Shown: in pieces, positions 16,988 to 26,549 of the stretch
Layout of the letters: the number at the start of each line of letters is the position of its first letter
Position numbering within the stretch: position 1 is the stretch's first letter
Assembly: GCF_030400225.1 (NCBI RefSeq)
Contig: NZ_VJYB01000002.1
Span: 128,207-192,206 of the forward strand
Reading direction: 5' to 3'
Length of the DNA: 64,000 bases
Source of the DNA: Lactobacillus sp. UCMA15818
GTDB lineage: Bacteria > Bacillota > Bacilli > Lactobacillales > Lactobacillaceae
The notes under the pieces: model-generated
Database searches by the model: none
Told to the model about the DNA's origin: nothing
Seen by the model: only the letters and a program-made list of their open reading frames with translations
Program-made: the position numbers and the translations under genes

Positions 16988-16988
16988 A

Positions 16989-17630
16989 ATGAGTAATGCG
17001 ATTGAGCTAGAAAATGTAGCAATCAGTTATAAAAAAGTGAAACTATTACATAATGTGAATTTAGAGATTCAAACAGGAGATATAGTACATTTGCGTGGGG
17101 AAAATGGGGTTGGTAAATCAACTTTCTTGAAAACCGTTTGTGGACTTAAGGTTCCAACAAGCGGAACAATTAAAATCAATGATAAAGTGTTGCATCCAGG
17201 AACTTTTGCTCCAAGAACAGGAATATTAATTAATACACCAAGGTTCATTAATAATTTGACTGGGTTTGAAAATCTAAGGATTCTTGCGAATATAAAGAAG
17301 GAAGTGTCTAAATTAGATATTGAAAGCTATATGAGAACTTTTGGACTTGATCCTAAAAGTAATACAAAGGTTCGGAGCTATTCTGTCGGTATGTTGCAAA
17401 AATTAGGATTAATTCAAGCAATTATGGAGAAAAATAATTTGCTTTTGTTAGACGAGCCATTGAACGGATTAGATAGAAGTTCTAAGGAAAAAGTTCTTGA
17501 AGTTCTTGAGAGACTCCATAGTGAGAACCCAAGTTTAACGATGTTGCTTGTTTCTCACGAGGATTTCTTTAAAAATATAGCAGATGTTTTTTATGAGATT
17601 GATCAAGAAACTATCATTAAAATGAGGTAA
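16989..17630 (+). CDS. ABC transporter ATP-binding protein
   Basis: 213-residue nucleotide-binding subunit. Walker A GENGVGKST is at residues 37-45, the signature is the variant YSVGMLQ at 131-137 (LSGGQ in most), Walker B LLLLDEP at 151-157, and the switch His is in LLVSHED. The pattern is that of exporter ATPases of the bacteriocin-immunity and lantibiotic type (CcmA-like). It starts one base after the preceding stop, behind AGGAAGG, and is translated with its permease neighbours. Confidence 0.93.
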   Translation: MSNAIELENVAISYKKVKLLHNVNLEIQTGDIVHLRGENGVGKSTFLKTVCGLKVPTSGTIKINDKVLHPGTFAPRTGILINTPRFINNLTGFENLRILANIKKEVSKLDIESYMRTFGLDPKSNTKVRSYSVGMLQKLGLIQAIMEKNNLLLLDEPLNGLDRSSKEKVLEVLERLHSENPSLTMLLVSHEDFFKNIADVFYEIDQETIIKMR

Positions 17631-17634
17631 AAAA

Positions 17635-18366
17635 TTGATTTTAAGGAAGAATTTTAAGAATTTAAAAATATTTTTGGGCAGTGTCTGTCTTTTCTTTTCA
17701 CCATTGCTGGTTCACGCTGTTTATTTTAAACAAACGGCCAGTTCTTCAATATGGGATTTTTTTATCGAGACTTCTGGGACTCCTATTGTACTTTTCTTCG
17801 TACTTCCATTAGTTCTTTTAGTAATATTTTTTGATGAGGGTAGTTTTTTCATTACTAATTATTTACAGTACTTATCAGCAAGATTTTCTAGTTTAACGGA
17901 GATAATTAGTTCATGGATGATTGATGAATTTTTTTTATGTCTTTGGCTCATTCTGTGCTTATTTCTTGGCAGTATAACGACTGCTTTGAGTGAAAATTAT
18001 AAAGTTACTTTTATGGTAAAACACCCATTTGCTATCCAATCCAATTTATTCAGTGTGTTTTTGCATTTTTGGTTGCTTTATATTTTCGCTATTAGCATAT
18101 GTTTAGCTTTAAACTGTTTTTTGATAATTTCTAGAAAAAAGCATGTATCTTTTATCCTTGGGGTATTTTTGTCTTTGGTAATAATTTCTTCTTACAAGAT
18201 AAGGTTAGGGATTTTTCAAAGTTTTCCAACCATTATGGGGAGTGAACTTTTTTTCCCGAATTATCTCTCAGCCTTTATGCCGGCGATTCTTCCATACTGT
18301 AGCCTTATATGGGCAGCAATAGAGTATTTTACACTAAGAATAACATTTAGGAGAATCATTCAATGA
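17635..18366 (+). CDS. Hydrophobic ABC transporter membrane subunit (second of three)
   Basis: 243 residues, very rich in Phe, Leu, Ile and Ser, with about six predicted membrane helices (near 8-27, 43-65, 95-118, 138-160, 164-185 and 205-230). The TTG start at 17635 has GAGG seven bases upstream, inside the end of the ATPase gene. Its last four bases overlap the next start (ATGA). I do not recognise a domain family. Confidence 0.75.
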   Translation: MILRKNFKNLKIFLGSVCLFFSPLLVHAVYFKQTASSSIWDFFIETSGTPIVLFFVLPLVLLVIFFDEGSFFITNYLQYLSARFSSLTEIISSWMIDEFFLCLWLILCLFLGSITTALSENYKVTFMVKHPFAIQSNLFSVFLHFWLLYIFAISICLALNCFLIISRKKHVSFILGVFLSLVIISSYKIRLGIFQSFPTIMGSELFFPNYLSAFMPAILPYCSLIWAAIEYFTLRITFRRIIQ

Positions 18367-18863
18367 TAAAAAAAGAGTTTAGATATTACATATTATCAAT
18401 GGTATCCCTAATTTTTATTTGGAGAGTTGTAATTTTTGTGTTACAGAAACGAGTTGCATTTTTACAGCCTAATCCGTTTGAAAGTACTAATTACTTTTCT
18501 TTCGCTATTAATCTCAGTTATTGGTGTGCATTTTTATTTCTTTACCGCTTTATTTGGAGTGAACTGTTGGGGAGTATTTTTGTTGAAATTAGAATTGGAA
18601 AACGGTGTCTTATGCAGAGAAATGTAAGTATTCTACAGTTAATATTCGCGGCATCTAATACGCTTTCATATATCGTAGTTGCAGTTCTTTTTGGAGATAG
18701 GGTCAGTGGGGGTGTGATAAGCCTAATCTTATTAATCACATTTATAATGATTTTTCTTTTGCAAAAGAGTTTTATTTACTGTGTAGACGAAGGTGTAAGT
18801 ATTTTTGTGCTGGCTACCATGTTACTGTTAATCTTCCATTTTACAGGTTATAGTACTAGGTAG
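18363..18863 (+). CDS. Small hydrophobic membrane subunit (third of three)
   Basis: 166 residues with four or five membrane helices (near 8-28, 42-62, 92-112, 118-135 and 140-160). It starts within the stop codon of the previous gene, so the two are coupled. Together the three membrane proteins and one ATPase would make an unusual four-gene transporter serving the secreted protein or protecting against it. The family is not recognised. Confidence 0.7.
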   Translation: MIKKEFRYYILSMVSLIFIWRVVIFVLQKRVAFLQPNPFESTNYFSFAINLSYWCAFLFLYRFIWSELLGSIFVEIRIGKRCLMQRNVSILQLIFAASNTLSYIVVAVLFGDRVSGGVISLILLITFIMIFLLQKSFIYCVDEGVSIFVLATMLLLIFHFTGYSTR

Positions 18864-18910
18864 TCGCTTGCAAATATTAATGAGATAATAAAATTATAGT
18901 ATTCAAGAAA

Positions 18911-18969
18911 AGAGATTATCGCCAATTGGAAATGGTTAATCTCCAAAATTTCGATAATCTCTTTTTTTT
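18911..18969 (+). terminator. Terminator of the ABC operon
   Basis: AGAGATTATCG (18911-18921) pairs with CGATAATCTCT (18952-18962), then T7. On the other strand the stem is followed by TTTTCTTG, so it may also stop the convergent lactonase transcript. It is the only convergent junction here without the palindromic repeat family. Confidence 0.8.
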
Positions 18970-18987
18970 AAATATAGTTGCAAAGAT

Positions 18988-20019
18988 TTAGTTGAAACGT
19001 GCAAACGAAACACAGACACCTTCTGGAACAGGAATCTCTTTTTGAAGTAGTGTAAGGGCGCCATCTGTGCTAGAACGTTCAAAAAGAGTAGCGTTGTCAG
19101 TATTTTGATTGGTGACAACCACGAAGTTTTCTGTAGCATCTAGTGCAAAGTCACGCGGAAACTCACCTTCTGTTGATGTATAGCCGGAATGGCTGAGTGT
19201 GAAAGCAGAAGTAACCTCGAACACAGCAATTGTATTATGACCACGGTTGGAGACATAGACGAATTTTCCATCGGCTGAAATGCGTATCGCTGCGACTCCA
19301 TTATCGGCCGGATTGAATGTATCAGGAATTGTTAAAAGTGTCTGAAGTAATTCAAATTTACCTGTTTCACTATTGTAGGATAATGTTGATATATGGCTGC
19401 TTAGTTCACCCACTAAATACGCGAATTTTCCATTTGGATGAAAAACGAGGTGACGTGGAGCAAAACCTGGAGCTGTTTCAAAGCCTGCTACTAGGGTCAA
19501 TTGTCCATCGTTACTAATATCATAGGTATAGACCTTGTCAGACCCTAAATCACAGACAACTAAGCGTTTATCCGGAGTCAAATCAGTAAAATGCACTTTT
19601 GCTGTATCTTGTTCTGGTAATGGACCATGACCTGTCAGTTTGACTTCGTTAACAGTTGTTAATTTTCCAGTGGTATCAACTTTGTAGACTGTAATTGTAC
19701 CTTTATGATAGTTTGCAGTAAAGACGAGATTACGGTTTGTATCTAATCCAATATAGCATGGGGGTGCACCAGCAGCTGTTTGTGTGTTCACCAGTTTTGG
19801 GATTTTTTTGCCAGAGAAACTCGCAATTCCCCCCAAGTCATTATCTTTTGCAACAGCGAAAACTATTCCGGCAGAATTGCTTTGCAAGTAAGTCGGATTA
19901 TCTAGTTGAATAAATAATTCTGGAGTAGATATTCTTTTTTCATCTTCATCGAGAATTGCTTCATAGATACCCTTAGAAGCTTTTTTAGTGTAAGTACCAA
20001 ATAGAATTTTTTGAGTCAA
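18988..20019 (-). CDS. pgl: Lactonase-family beta-propeller protein (6-phosphogluconolactonase, YkgB/Pgl type)
   Basis: Probably hydrolyses 6-phosphogluconolactone in the oxidative pentose phosphate pathway. It is a 343-residue seven-bladed propeller with blade repeats such as PRHLVFHPNGKFAYLVGE, AAIRISADGKFVYVSNRG and PRDFALDATENFVVVTNQ, as in E. coli Pgl and lactobacillal homologues. There is no signal peptide, so it is cytoplasmic. The TTG start at 20019 has AGGAGGA upstream. The exact substrate in this subfamily is known for few members. Confidence 0.88.
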   Translation of the reverse strand: MTQKILFGTYTKKASKGIYEAILDEDEKRISTPELFIQLDNPTYLQSNSAGIVFAVAKDNDLGGIASFSGKKIPKLVNTQTAAGAPPCYIGLDTNRNLVFTANYHKGTITVYKVDTTGKLTTVNEVKLTGHGPLPEQDTAKVHFTDLTPDKRLVVCDLGSDKVYTYDISNDGQLTLVAGFETAPGFAPRHLVFHPNGKFAYLVGELSSHISTLSYNSETGKFELLQTLLTIPDTFNPADNGVAAIRISADGKFVYVSNRGHNTIAVFEVTSAFTLSHSGYTSTEGEFPRDFALDATENFVVVTNQNTDNATLFERSSTDGALTLLQKEIPVPEGVCVSFARFN

Positions 20020-20164
20020 TGTATGTCCTCCTTGATATACTTATTATAATTTATAAGTATATCATATCTTGTAAAAACGGTAACAATTACTTAGTAAAGT
20101 TTGACGACAATGTGATACAATAAGCAATAGAGTTGAATACTTAGTGGAGAAGGGGTCAGTTAGT

Positions 20165-20521
20165 ATGTTAGAAGCAAAAGTTGTTGAAATTGGACCAGAA
20201 GCTATTTCGAAAGGCGATCCATTGATGATTCTTTTTGATGAAACAGCATCAGTTCAACTAAGACGTGTATCCGTAGTACAACACTTTGTAGATTCAAACA
20301 GTAAAAAAAGAGAGCTCAAGAATTTAAAAAAAATTAGTATTGATGGCCAAGTTTATGAAATAAAGCATATCGGAGAATTGGTTCAAAGTAATATGGAGAT
20401 GATTGGTCACGCTACTTTATTCTTTAAAGCGGTACCTGAAGAGCCGCAGCATAGTGGAATTTATTTAGAACCATATACATTACCAAGTGTTGCAGTTGGA
20501 AGTGTCATTAAGTATTATTAA
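20165..20521 (+). CDS. PTS glucitol/sorbitol-type IIA-like protein
   Basis: 118 residues. The block IGELVQSNMEMIGHATLFF matches VGSVAEDNLRELGHVTLRF-type sequence of GutA/SrlB, and the end VAVGSVIKYY matches APGSVLKF, so this is the glucitol IIA fold. The phosphorylated His of SrlB would align near VVQHFV, so phosphotransfer is possible but not certain. No IIB, IIC, dehydrogenase or other PTS gene is near. The ATG at 20165 has AAGGGG ten bases upstream and is preferred over a GTG at 20144. It may have a regulatory role. Confidence 0.7.
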   Translation: MLEAKVVEIGPEAISKGDPLMILFDETASVQLRRVSVVQHFVDSNSKKRELKNLKKISIDGQVYEIKHIGELVQSNMEMIGHATLFFKAVPEEPQHSGIYLEPYTLPSVAVGSVIKYY

Positions 20522-20552
20522 ACAACGGTTGACAAATGTGCAGACTGATTAA

Positions 20553-20680
20553 AAATCACAAATAAGTGTTTTACTGTGAGTAATGTGAAGTTAAACAGTG
20601 AATTTTGACTTGTGAAACACGTTTATTCGTAATAAATAAGGGACCCGTCAAAAGTTGAATTTTGACCGGTTCCCTTTTTG
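20553..20680 (+). repeat. Dispersed palindromic element, copy C, between convergent genes
   Basis: The long flank is present (GTGAGTAATGTGAAGTTAAA, then TTTTGACTTGTGAAACACG). It is followed by a hairpin AAGGGACCCGTCAAAA...TTTTGACCGGTTCCCTT and TTTT (20638-20679). It lies between the PTS-like gene and convergent guaC. Confidence 0.8.
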
Positions 20681-20706
20681 CTGAGGTGCTATTTCAAAAG
20701 TAGTTA

Positions 20707-21684
20707 TTAGATATTATCTCCATTAAAGATTGAGTTCTTCACGATAACATAATCAACTTTCCTTAATGAATTCAGTTCTCTTCCACCTGCATAAGAGATT
20801 GAGGATTGTAAATCTTCATGCATCTCACGCAGGGTATCAGCAATAGGCCCACGGTAAGGGACCAATACTTTTTTCCCTTCAACATTCTTGTATTGTCCTT
20901 TTTGGTATTGTGATGCTGAACCAAAATATGTCTTGAACTTTTCACCGTTTTGTTCAATAACTTCACCAGGACTTTCTTGATGCCCCGCGAATAAGGAACC
21001 AATCATACACATTGAAGCCCCAAAACGAATTGACTTTGCAATGTCACCATTATGACGAATTCCGCCATCGGCAATGATTGGTTTACTAGCAGCTTTTCCA
21101 CAGAGACGGACAGCTGCTAGTTGCCAACCGCCAGTGCCAAAACCGGTTTTGAGTTTTGTAATGCAAACTTTACCAGGACCAATTCCAACTTTTGTTGCAT
21201 CGGCACCAGCATTTTCAAGTTCACGAACACCCTCTGGAGTGCCAACATTGCCAGCTATTACGAAAGTTCCTGGCAGCTTTTTTTTAATATACTTAATCAT
21301 TTCAATGACTGTGTCAGAATGACCATGAGCAACATCGATGGTGATGTATTCTGGAACAGGTCTAAGTGCGGTTAGTTCATCTATTAATTTGTATTCATTT
21401 GACTTTACGCCAACTGAGATTGATGCAAAGAGTCCTTTAGAATGCATCATTTGTACAAAGGCAACTCTTTCATTTTCCTCAAATCGGTGCATGATGTAAA
21501 AATAACCATTTTGAGCTAGCCAAATAGCAAGTGGTTCGTCAATTATTGTTTGCATATTTGCTGGGACTACAGGAATTTTAAAAGTCATTGGTCCAAATTT
21601 AACAGTAGTGTCAATTTCAGAGCGACTTTTAACGATACACTTGTTGGGCACTAATTGAATATCTTCGTAATCGAATACAGACAT
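20707..21684 (-). CDS. guaC: GMP reductase
   Basis: Converts GMP to IMP with NADPH, linking guanine nucleotides back to the purine pool made by the pur genes at 49-62 kb. It is an IMPDH/GMPR TIM-barrel of 325 residues with no CBS domain. The catalytic loop GPGKVCITK has Cys174, and the phosphate-binding block [20 protein letters not shown] is present. The C-terminal flap [10 protein letters not shown] is typical of Gram-positive GuaC. A weak PurBox-like sequence (21715-21727) lies in its leader. Confidence 0.95.
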   Translation of the reverse strand: MSVFDYEDIQLVPNKCIVKSRSEIDTTVKFGPMTFKIPVVPANMQTIIDEPLAIWLAQNGYFYIMHRFEENERVAFVQMMHSKGLFASISVGVKSNEYKLIDELTALRPVPEYITIDVAHGHSDTVIEMIKYIKKKLPGTFVIAGNVGTPEGVRELENAGADATKVGIGPGKVCITKLKTGFGTGGWQLAAVRLCGKAASKPIIADGGIRHNGDIAKSIRFGASMCMIGSLFAGHQESPGEVIEQNGEKFKTYFGSASQYQKGQYKNVEGKKVLVPYRGPIADTLREMHEDLQSSISYAGGRELNSLRKVDYVIVKNSIFNGDNI

Positions 21685-21712
21685 TTTTAAAACCTCTCAT
21701 TCTTTATTGAAC

Positions 21713-21732
21713 ACATAATTCGGTGATTATGT
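21713..21732 (-). promoter_or_regulatory. Inverted repeat with weak PurBox match before guaC
   Basis: ACATAAT (21713-21719) and ATTATGT (21726-21732) form a 7-bp inverted repeat. On the minus strand ATCACCGAATTAT (21727-21715) matches AWWWCCGAACWWT at 11 of 13 positions. It could link guaC to the pur regulon, but the match is weak. Confidence 0.35.
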
Positions 21733-21897
21733 TTATCAAAACGACAAACACATTGTAAGTTACAGCATTATGTGATAAAAGTCAAATTAATAACATGCAA
21801 AGTATGATAAATATTCGTGTTCTGCTTGAGCAAATGACTAAATTCTCGTTGCGGGTTATAATTGGTAAGATGAATTACATTGAGGAGAGTAAATGAA

Positions 21898-22395
21898 ATG
21901 GCAAAAAAAGAGAAAATTAAGAAAACAAATGATGAAAGAATCCTTGATCAGCATCATGTACAATATCAGGAAGCTTCTTTCAATTGGTTAGAAAAAGGTG
22001 CAGACGCATTAAGTGAGGCTGAAGCTGCAGGAGTATCATCAAAAAGTATTCTGAAAACAATTGTTTTGCAGGGGAGTGATAGTCAAAATGATTATCTTGT
22101 GGTTTGTCTGCCATTGGAATTTGAAATTGAATTGAAGTTAATTGCCAATCAGTTGAACAAAAAGCAAGTGCATCTTGCAGACAATAAGAAGCTAATTAAT
22201 ATTACAGGATATGTTCATGGGGCTAATACACCAATTGGCATAAATATTCGCAAGGGTTTTCCAATTTATTTTGATGAACGTATCAAAGAATATGAAGAAA
22301 TATCTGTTTCAGCCGGTAAGGTTGGCCGCTCAGTCCGGTTGAAGCAAAAAGATTTAATTGAACTTGTTGCAGGTAAATATCTGAGAGTCCAATAG
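21898..22395 (+). CDS. Cys-tRNA(Pro)/Cys-tRNA(Cys) deacylase, YbaK/EbsC family
   Basis: A free-standing editing domain that hydrolyses mischarged aminoacyl-tRNA such as Cys-tRNA(Pro). Motifs include KSILKTIVLQG with the conserved lysine, HGANTPIGI, and the closing SAGKVGRSVRLKQKDL. At 165 residues it fits YbaK. The ATG at 21898 follows GAGGAG at ten bases; a TTG at 21880 has nothing upstream. rlmA follows 15 bases later, probably on the same transcript. Confidence 0.88.
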   Translation: MAKKEKIKKTNDERILDQHHVQYQEASFNWLEKGADALSEAEAAGVSSKSILKTIVLQGSDSQNDYLVVCLPLEFEIELKLIANQLNKKQVHLADNKKLINITGYVHGANTPIGINIRKGFPIYFDERIKEYEEISVSAGKVGRSVRLKQKDLIELVAGKYLRVQ

Positions 22396-22410
22396 TAGAG
22401 GAAGATATAA

Positions 22411-23268
22411 TTGAAAAAAATCGAAAAAAAATTATCTTTTGTTGCACAGAATATAGATATGTTTGTGTGCCCAATTTGTAGGGCAAGTTTTACAGATACT
22501 CAATGTTATAGTGTAATCTGTGAAAATGGTCATAGCTTTGATTTTTCAAAGAAAGGGACTTTGTACTTCTTAACACATCAAATAACAAGTGACTATGACG
22601 ATGATCGGATGTGGAATTCACGGGCAAAAATTCAAGCAGCTGGCTTTTTTGAACCGATTGCCGAAAGAATAACTTCGCTTATTGGTAGCAAAGAAAAGCA
22701 GCGCATTTTAGATGTCGGATGTGGTGAAGGATCAACACTTTCATATATTGAAAGAAAGCGGCAAAGTAGCAAGGACGTGATGATTGGTTTTGATATTTCG
22801 AAAAAAGCAATAAATTTAGCGGCAAGACGAGAAACTGACGTATTTTATTGTATAGCCGACCTAGCTCAGCTTCCCTTTAAAAAAGGTGCATTTGATATTA
22901 TTATTGATATGTTTTCGCCTTCAGCATATAGCGAATTCAATCGTGTACTTGCTCATGGCGGTTCATTAATTAAAATTATCCCAAATAGTAATTATTTAAT
23001 TGAATTGAGACACCTGCTTTACGACCAAGATAATAAGAATTATTCCTATAATAATCAGGATGTATTGGAATTATTTCGGGAAAAATATCCTACTGTAAGG
23101 ATTGAGCAACTCAAATATACTTTCGAATTAACACCCGCCCTATTCGAATACCTTGTGTACATGACCCCGCTTCATTGGGGGGCTGATTCTGAGAGGTTGA
23201 ACCAGGTTTTGAGTAACGGATTGAGTCAGATAACTATTGATGTTTCAGTTTTATTTATTAAAAGCTAA
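22411..23268 (+). CDS. rlmA: 23S rRNA (guanine-N1)-methyltransferase RlmA type
   Basis: SAM-dependent methyltransferase acting on hairpin 35 of 23S rRNA; the Gram-positive enzyme RlmA(II) (TlrB) modifies G748. The N-terminal zinc finger has C20, C23, C37 and H41 (CPIC...CENGH). SAM motif I is ILDVGCGEGSTL at about residues 94-105, and IIIDMFSP is motif IV. It has 285 residues. The TTG start at 22411 follows AGAGGAAG. G745 and G748 variants cannot be told apart by eye, but Gram-positive bacteria normally carry the second. Confidence 0.87.
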   Translation: MKKIEKKLSFVAQNIDMFVCPICRASFTDTQCYSVICENGHSFDFSKKGTLYFLTHQITSDYDDDRMWNSRAKIQAAGFFEPIAERITSLIGSKEKQRILDVGCGEGSTLSYIERKRQSSKDVMIGFDISKKAINLAARRETDVFYCIADLAQLPFKKGAFDIIIDMFSPSAYSEFNRVLAHGGSLIKIIPNSNYLIELRHLLYDQDNKNYSYNNQDVLELFREKYPTVRIEQLKYTFELTPALFEYLVYMTPLHWGADSERLNQVLSNGLSQITIDVSVLFIKS

Positions 23269-23322
23269 TAAAAATTAATTTTTTTGTAAGAAAACCTTGA
23301 AAACTTAATAAGGGCATGGTAA

Positions 23323-23441
23323 TATAATTGCAAGAAATCGGTTTTTAGTGATTATCGATTTTATCGTTAGTCATTACATAATTGTACTTCATTTAACGTA
23401 GCTGTTCGCCGTGCCCACACCGAATAGTTACGCTTTTTTTG
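23323..23441 (+). ncRNA. Structured leader or small RNA ending in a terminator just before trmL
   Basis: TATAAT at 23323-23328 (a TTGAAA lies 20 bp upstream, too far for an ideal promoter) would start an RNA near 23335. It contains AAATCG...CGATTT and ends in a strong hairpin, GTAGCTGTTCG (23398-23408) with CGAATAGTTAC (23421-23431, two wobble pairs), followed by GC and T7. The trmL ribosome site begins about 20 bases after the T-run, so this is either a terminated small RNA or an attenuator of trmL. No known riboswitch was recognised. Confidence 0.5.
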
Positions 23442-23471
23442 TTGTAAATTTTTTGAATGGAGAGCTGTCTA

Positions 23472-23984
23472 ATGACAAATCATATTGTTTTATTTGAACC
23501 ATTGATGCCAGCAAATACAGGTAATATTGCCCGAACATGTGCAGGTACAAATACGGAACTACATCTAATTGAACCCCTTGGGTTTTCAACTGACGATAAA
23601 TATCTTAAAAGAGCAGGGCTTGACTACTGGGATAAAGTTAAGATCACTTATCACAAAAATCTACCAGCATTTATGGATTCATTAGGTGTGGATGATGAAT
23701 TATATTTAGTTTCAAAATTTGCAACTAAGTCATACGTACAAGCAGATTATTCTAGTACAAGTAAGAATCACTACTTCTTGCTAGGAAAAGAAACGACTGG
23801 GCTGCCTGAACCATTTATGCGGGCAAATATGGAAAAATGTATTCGCATTCCGCAAAATGATAAAAATATTAGGGCCCTGAACTTGTCCAATAGTGCAGCA
23901 ATCGTAATTTTTGAAGCTTTAAGACAGCAGAATTTTCCAGCACTAGAACAGACACATCTGTATGAGAATGATAAATTAAAGTAG
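23472..23984 (+). CDS. trmL: tRNA (cytidine(34)/uridine(34)-2'-O)-methyltransferase TrmL (SPOUT family)
   Basis: Methylates the wobble ribose of certain leucine tRNAs. It is a minimal SPOUT (SpoU) enzyme of 170 residues with motif 1 [17 protein letters not shown], motif 2 [11 protein letters not shown], and motif 3 [20 protein letters not shown], forming the trefoil-knot SAM site. The ATG at 23472 is placed nine bases after GGAG; an ATG at 23457 precedes that site and is unlikely. Confidence 0.93.
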   Translation: MTNHIVLFEPLMPANTGNIARTCAGTNTELHLIEPLGFSTDDKYLKRAGLDYWDKVKITYHKNLPAFMDSLGVDDELYLVSKFATKSYVQADYSSTSKNHYFLLGKETTGLPEPFMRANMEKCIRIPQNDKNIRALNLSNSAAIVIFEALRQQNFPALEQTHLYENDKLK

Positions 23985-24042
23985 GCTATATCTGACATTT
24001 GTTATGATAAAATTGAATCAGAGATATATCGAGGTGAAAAAG

Positions 24043-26367
24043 GTGGCACAGAGAAAAAGAAAGCCAAGTATCAAGGCCAAGAAAAAGGAGTCTAATAGAA
24101 TTTGTGGCGGATTTTTCATTTTTTTTGGTATATTTGGAATTTTTAAATTGGGATTTTTAGGGATATTGTGTCTGAATTTTTTTCGTATTTTTCTAGGAGA
24201 TGTAGCAGTAATTGGATTAGCTGTGCTCGTAGTACTTGGAGCATATCTCTTGGTTGTTGGAGATGAACCCAAGTTAAGGAAAAATTGGATTCTAGGGTTA
24301 AGTGGCCTTATATTGTCCTTGCTGCTAGTCTTACATGCAATGTTGTTTGGCAAGCTAGATTTGCATTCTCATTTTATTAATATTACTTGGCAGTATCTTC
24401 AAAGTGATTTGGTGGCTGGTGATATCGGAACAAGTATCGGCGGTGGAATGCTAGGTGCATTTTTATATACCCCAGCTTATTTTTTGCTTTCCCAAGTAGG
24501 AACCTACATATTCAGTTCAATTTTTGCTGTATTTAGTTTGTGTATTTTTTTTGAAGTGTCATTTGCCAAGGTTTTACAGGTAATTGGGGTAGCGGTTAAC
24601 TATTTTATAAAGGGCTGCGGTACTGTATTGAGAAAATTATTTAAAACTATAAAAAGTGGATATATCAAGATAAGGGAACACCATAGGGAATCGCATGAGC
24701 AAAAAATTATAAAGAAGCAAAAAAAACTTGCACAGCAAAAGCAAGTAATTGTTGAAGAAAATACTGAACACGAGCAGATAAAGGAACAGGAACATGTTTC
24801 TGAAACAGAGTTTGTTAAGACTAACAGCTGGAATACGGAAAGAAATGAAACGAAAGATAAGGCTGATGAGACAGCCAAAGACGAGGATAACGACAATAGA
24901 GAAGCGCTTATTACTGGGAATTCAATAAATCCTGACTATAAGTTGCCAGGTACAGAATTGTTACAGGAAGTGGCTGCAGAAGATCAAAGTGATGAATATA
25001 AAAAAATTGAGCATAATACGAAGGTTCTTAAAGAAACATTTAAAAGCTTTGGAGTTGATGTTGAAATAAAAAAGGCAATCCTAGGTCCCTCCGTTACTAA
25101 ATATGAGTTGCACCCTGCAATTGGTGTGAAGGTAAGTAAAGTTGTTGGGTTAACAGATGATTTGGCATTGGCGCTGGCAGCTAAGGATATAAGAATTGAA
25201 GCACCAATTCCTGGCAAATCGTTGATAGGAATCGAGGTACCTAATCAGAAAGTCTCAACTGTCTCATTCAGAAGTATAGTTGAAGAACAAAAAAGGCAGC
25301 ATTCCAAGTTACTTGAAGTTCCATTGGGACGTGATATTGCTGGCAATCTTGTTACTGCTGATTTGGGGAAAATGCCACACCTGCTAATTGCCGGTTCTAC
25401 CGGTAGTGGTAAGTCAGTCGCAATCAATGGAATTATTACGAGCTTATTGATGAATTGCCCACCTCATTTAGTTAAGTTGATGCTGGTCGATCCAAAAAAA
25501 GTCGAGTTGGGTGTTTATAACGGAATTCCGCATTTACTGACTCCAGTGGTGACAAATCCCAAGAAAGCTGCGAAAGCTTTAAATAAGTTGGTTGAAGAAA
25601 TGGAACGACGCTATGAGCTCTTTGCAAATACAGGTCAGAGAAATATTGCCGGATATAATGAGATGATCGAACGGCAAAATAAAGAGATGAAGACAGCTGA
25701 GCAGTTGTTACCCTATATCATAATTGTGGTTGATGAATTATCCGATTTGATGATGGTAGCTTCAAATGAAGTTGAAGATGCAATTATCAGATTAGCACAA
25801 ATGGCGCGTGCCGCTGGGATTCACATGATTTTGGCAACTCAGCGACCCTCAGTGGATGTTATTACTGGGCTGATCAAAGCAAATGTTCCTTCAAGAATGG
25901 CATTTGCGGTCTCAAGTGGAACTGATTCACGAACAATTATTGATTCCAACGGAGCGGAAAAATTGCTTGGCCGAGGAGATATGCTATTCCTTCCAATGGG
26001 ACTTAATAAGCCAATCAGGGTCCAAGGGGCGTTTATCTCGGACCAAGATGTTACAAATATAGTCGATTTTGTAAAAGAACAACAGTCTGCAGAGTATGAC
26101 GAGTCGTTAATTGTTTCTGATGAAGAAACACAGCAAGACCAGGCTGATGATGCAGAGGATGAATTATTTGATGAGGTAGTTAAGGTGATTGCGAGAGAAC
26201 AATCATGCAGTATTTCAATGCTGCAACGTAGATTTAGAATTGGCTATAACCGTGCTGCAAGAATTGTAGATGAGTTGGAAGCTCATGGGATGATAGGTCC
26301 ATCTGAGGGCAGTAAACCGCGTAAAGTATTTGTACAAAAAGATAAGGATGTAACCACAGAGGAATAA
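24043..26367 (+). CDS. ftsK: DNA translocase FtsK/SpoIIIE
   Basis: Membrane-anchored DNA pump that moves chromosome ends through the division septum. About four N-terminal membrane helices lie within residues 25-175. A charged Glu/Lys/Gln-rich linker spans about 210-310. The motor domain has Walker A GSTGSGKS near residue 452 and Walker [12 protein letters not shown], and a C-terminal winged-helix gamma domain ([24 protein letters not shown]) reads oriented DNA motifs. I chose the GTG at 24043 (GAGGTG six bases upstream, start VAQRKRKPS); an ATG at 24004 is possible. It heads the ymf-pgsA-cinA-recA cluster as in Bacillus. Confidence 0.94.
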   Translation: MAQRKRKPSIKAKKKESNRICGGFFIFFGIFGIFKLGFLGILCLNFFRIFLGDVAVIGLAVLVVLGAYLLVVGDEPKLRKNWILGLSGLILSLLLVLHAMLFGKLDLHSHFINITWQYLQSDLVAGDIGTSIGGGMLGAFLYTPAYFLLSQVGTYIFSSIFAVFSLCIFFEVSFAKVLQVIGVAVNYFIKGCGTVLRKLFKTIKSGYIKIREHHRESHEQKIIKKQKKLAQQKQVIVEENTEHEQIKEQEHVSETEFVKTNSWNTERNETKDKADETAKDEDNDNREALITGNSINPDYKLPGTELLQEVAAEDQSDEYKKIEHNTKVLKETFKSFGVDVEIKKAILGPSVTKYELHPAIGVKVSKVVGLTDDLALALAAKDIRIEAPIPGKSLIGIEVPNQKVSTVSFRSIVEEQKRQHSKLLEVPLGRDIAGNLVTADLGKMPHLLIAGSTGSGKSVAINGIITSLLMNCPPHLVKLMLVDPKKVELGVYNGIPHLLTPVVTNPKKAAKALNKLVEEMERRYELFANTGQRNIAGYNEMIERQNKEMKTAEQLLPYIIIVVDELSDLMMVASNEVEDAIIRLAQMARAAGIHMILATQRPSVDVITGLIKANVPSRMAFAVSSGTDSRTIIDSNGAEKLLGRGDMLFLPMGLNKPIRVQGAFISDQDVTNIVDFVKEQQSAEYDESLIVSDEETQQDQADDAEDELFDEVVKVIAREQSCSISMLQRRFRIGYNRAARIVDELEAHGMIGPSEGSKPRKVFVQKDKDVTTEE

Positions 26368-26383
26368 TAAGTTATTAGAAGGG

Positions 26384-26490
26384 AAATTCTGACTTATGGA
26401 ACACGTTTACGCAAAATAAAGCGGGAGGTTGGGTCAAAATATAACTTTTGTCCCAACTCTTTCGGTATAGTGGATATCCCAAGTCAGATT
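26384..26490 (+). repeat. Dispersed palindromic element, copy D
   Basis: The flank CTGACTTATGGAACACGTTT is followed by an imperfect hairpin (GGAGGTTGGGTCAAAA...CTTTTGTCCCAACTC). A degenerate mirror of the flank lies on the far side (minus strand AATCTGACTTGGGATATCCA). It lies between the codirectional genes ftsK and ymfF. Confidence 0.75.
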
Positions 26491-26549
26491 GTTTTTTATA
26501 TTTTTTTCACTTATTATTAGTTTTATGAATATTGAGGGAGGAATAATAA

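Noticed and set aside
21685-21879. Possible guanine riboswitch before guaC
   Set aside because: The conserved junction and loop sequences of purine riboswitches were not found; only a short inverted repeat and a weak PurBox-like match are present.
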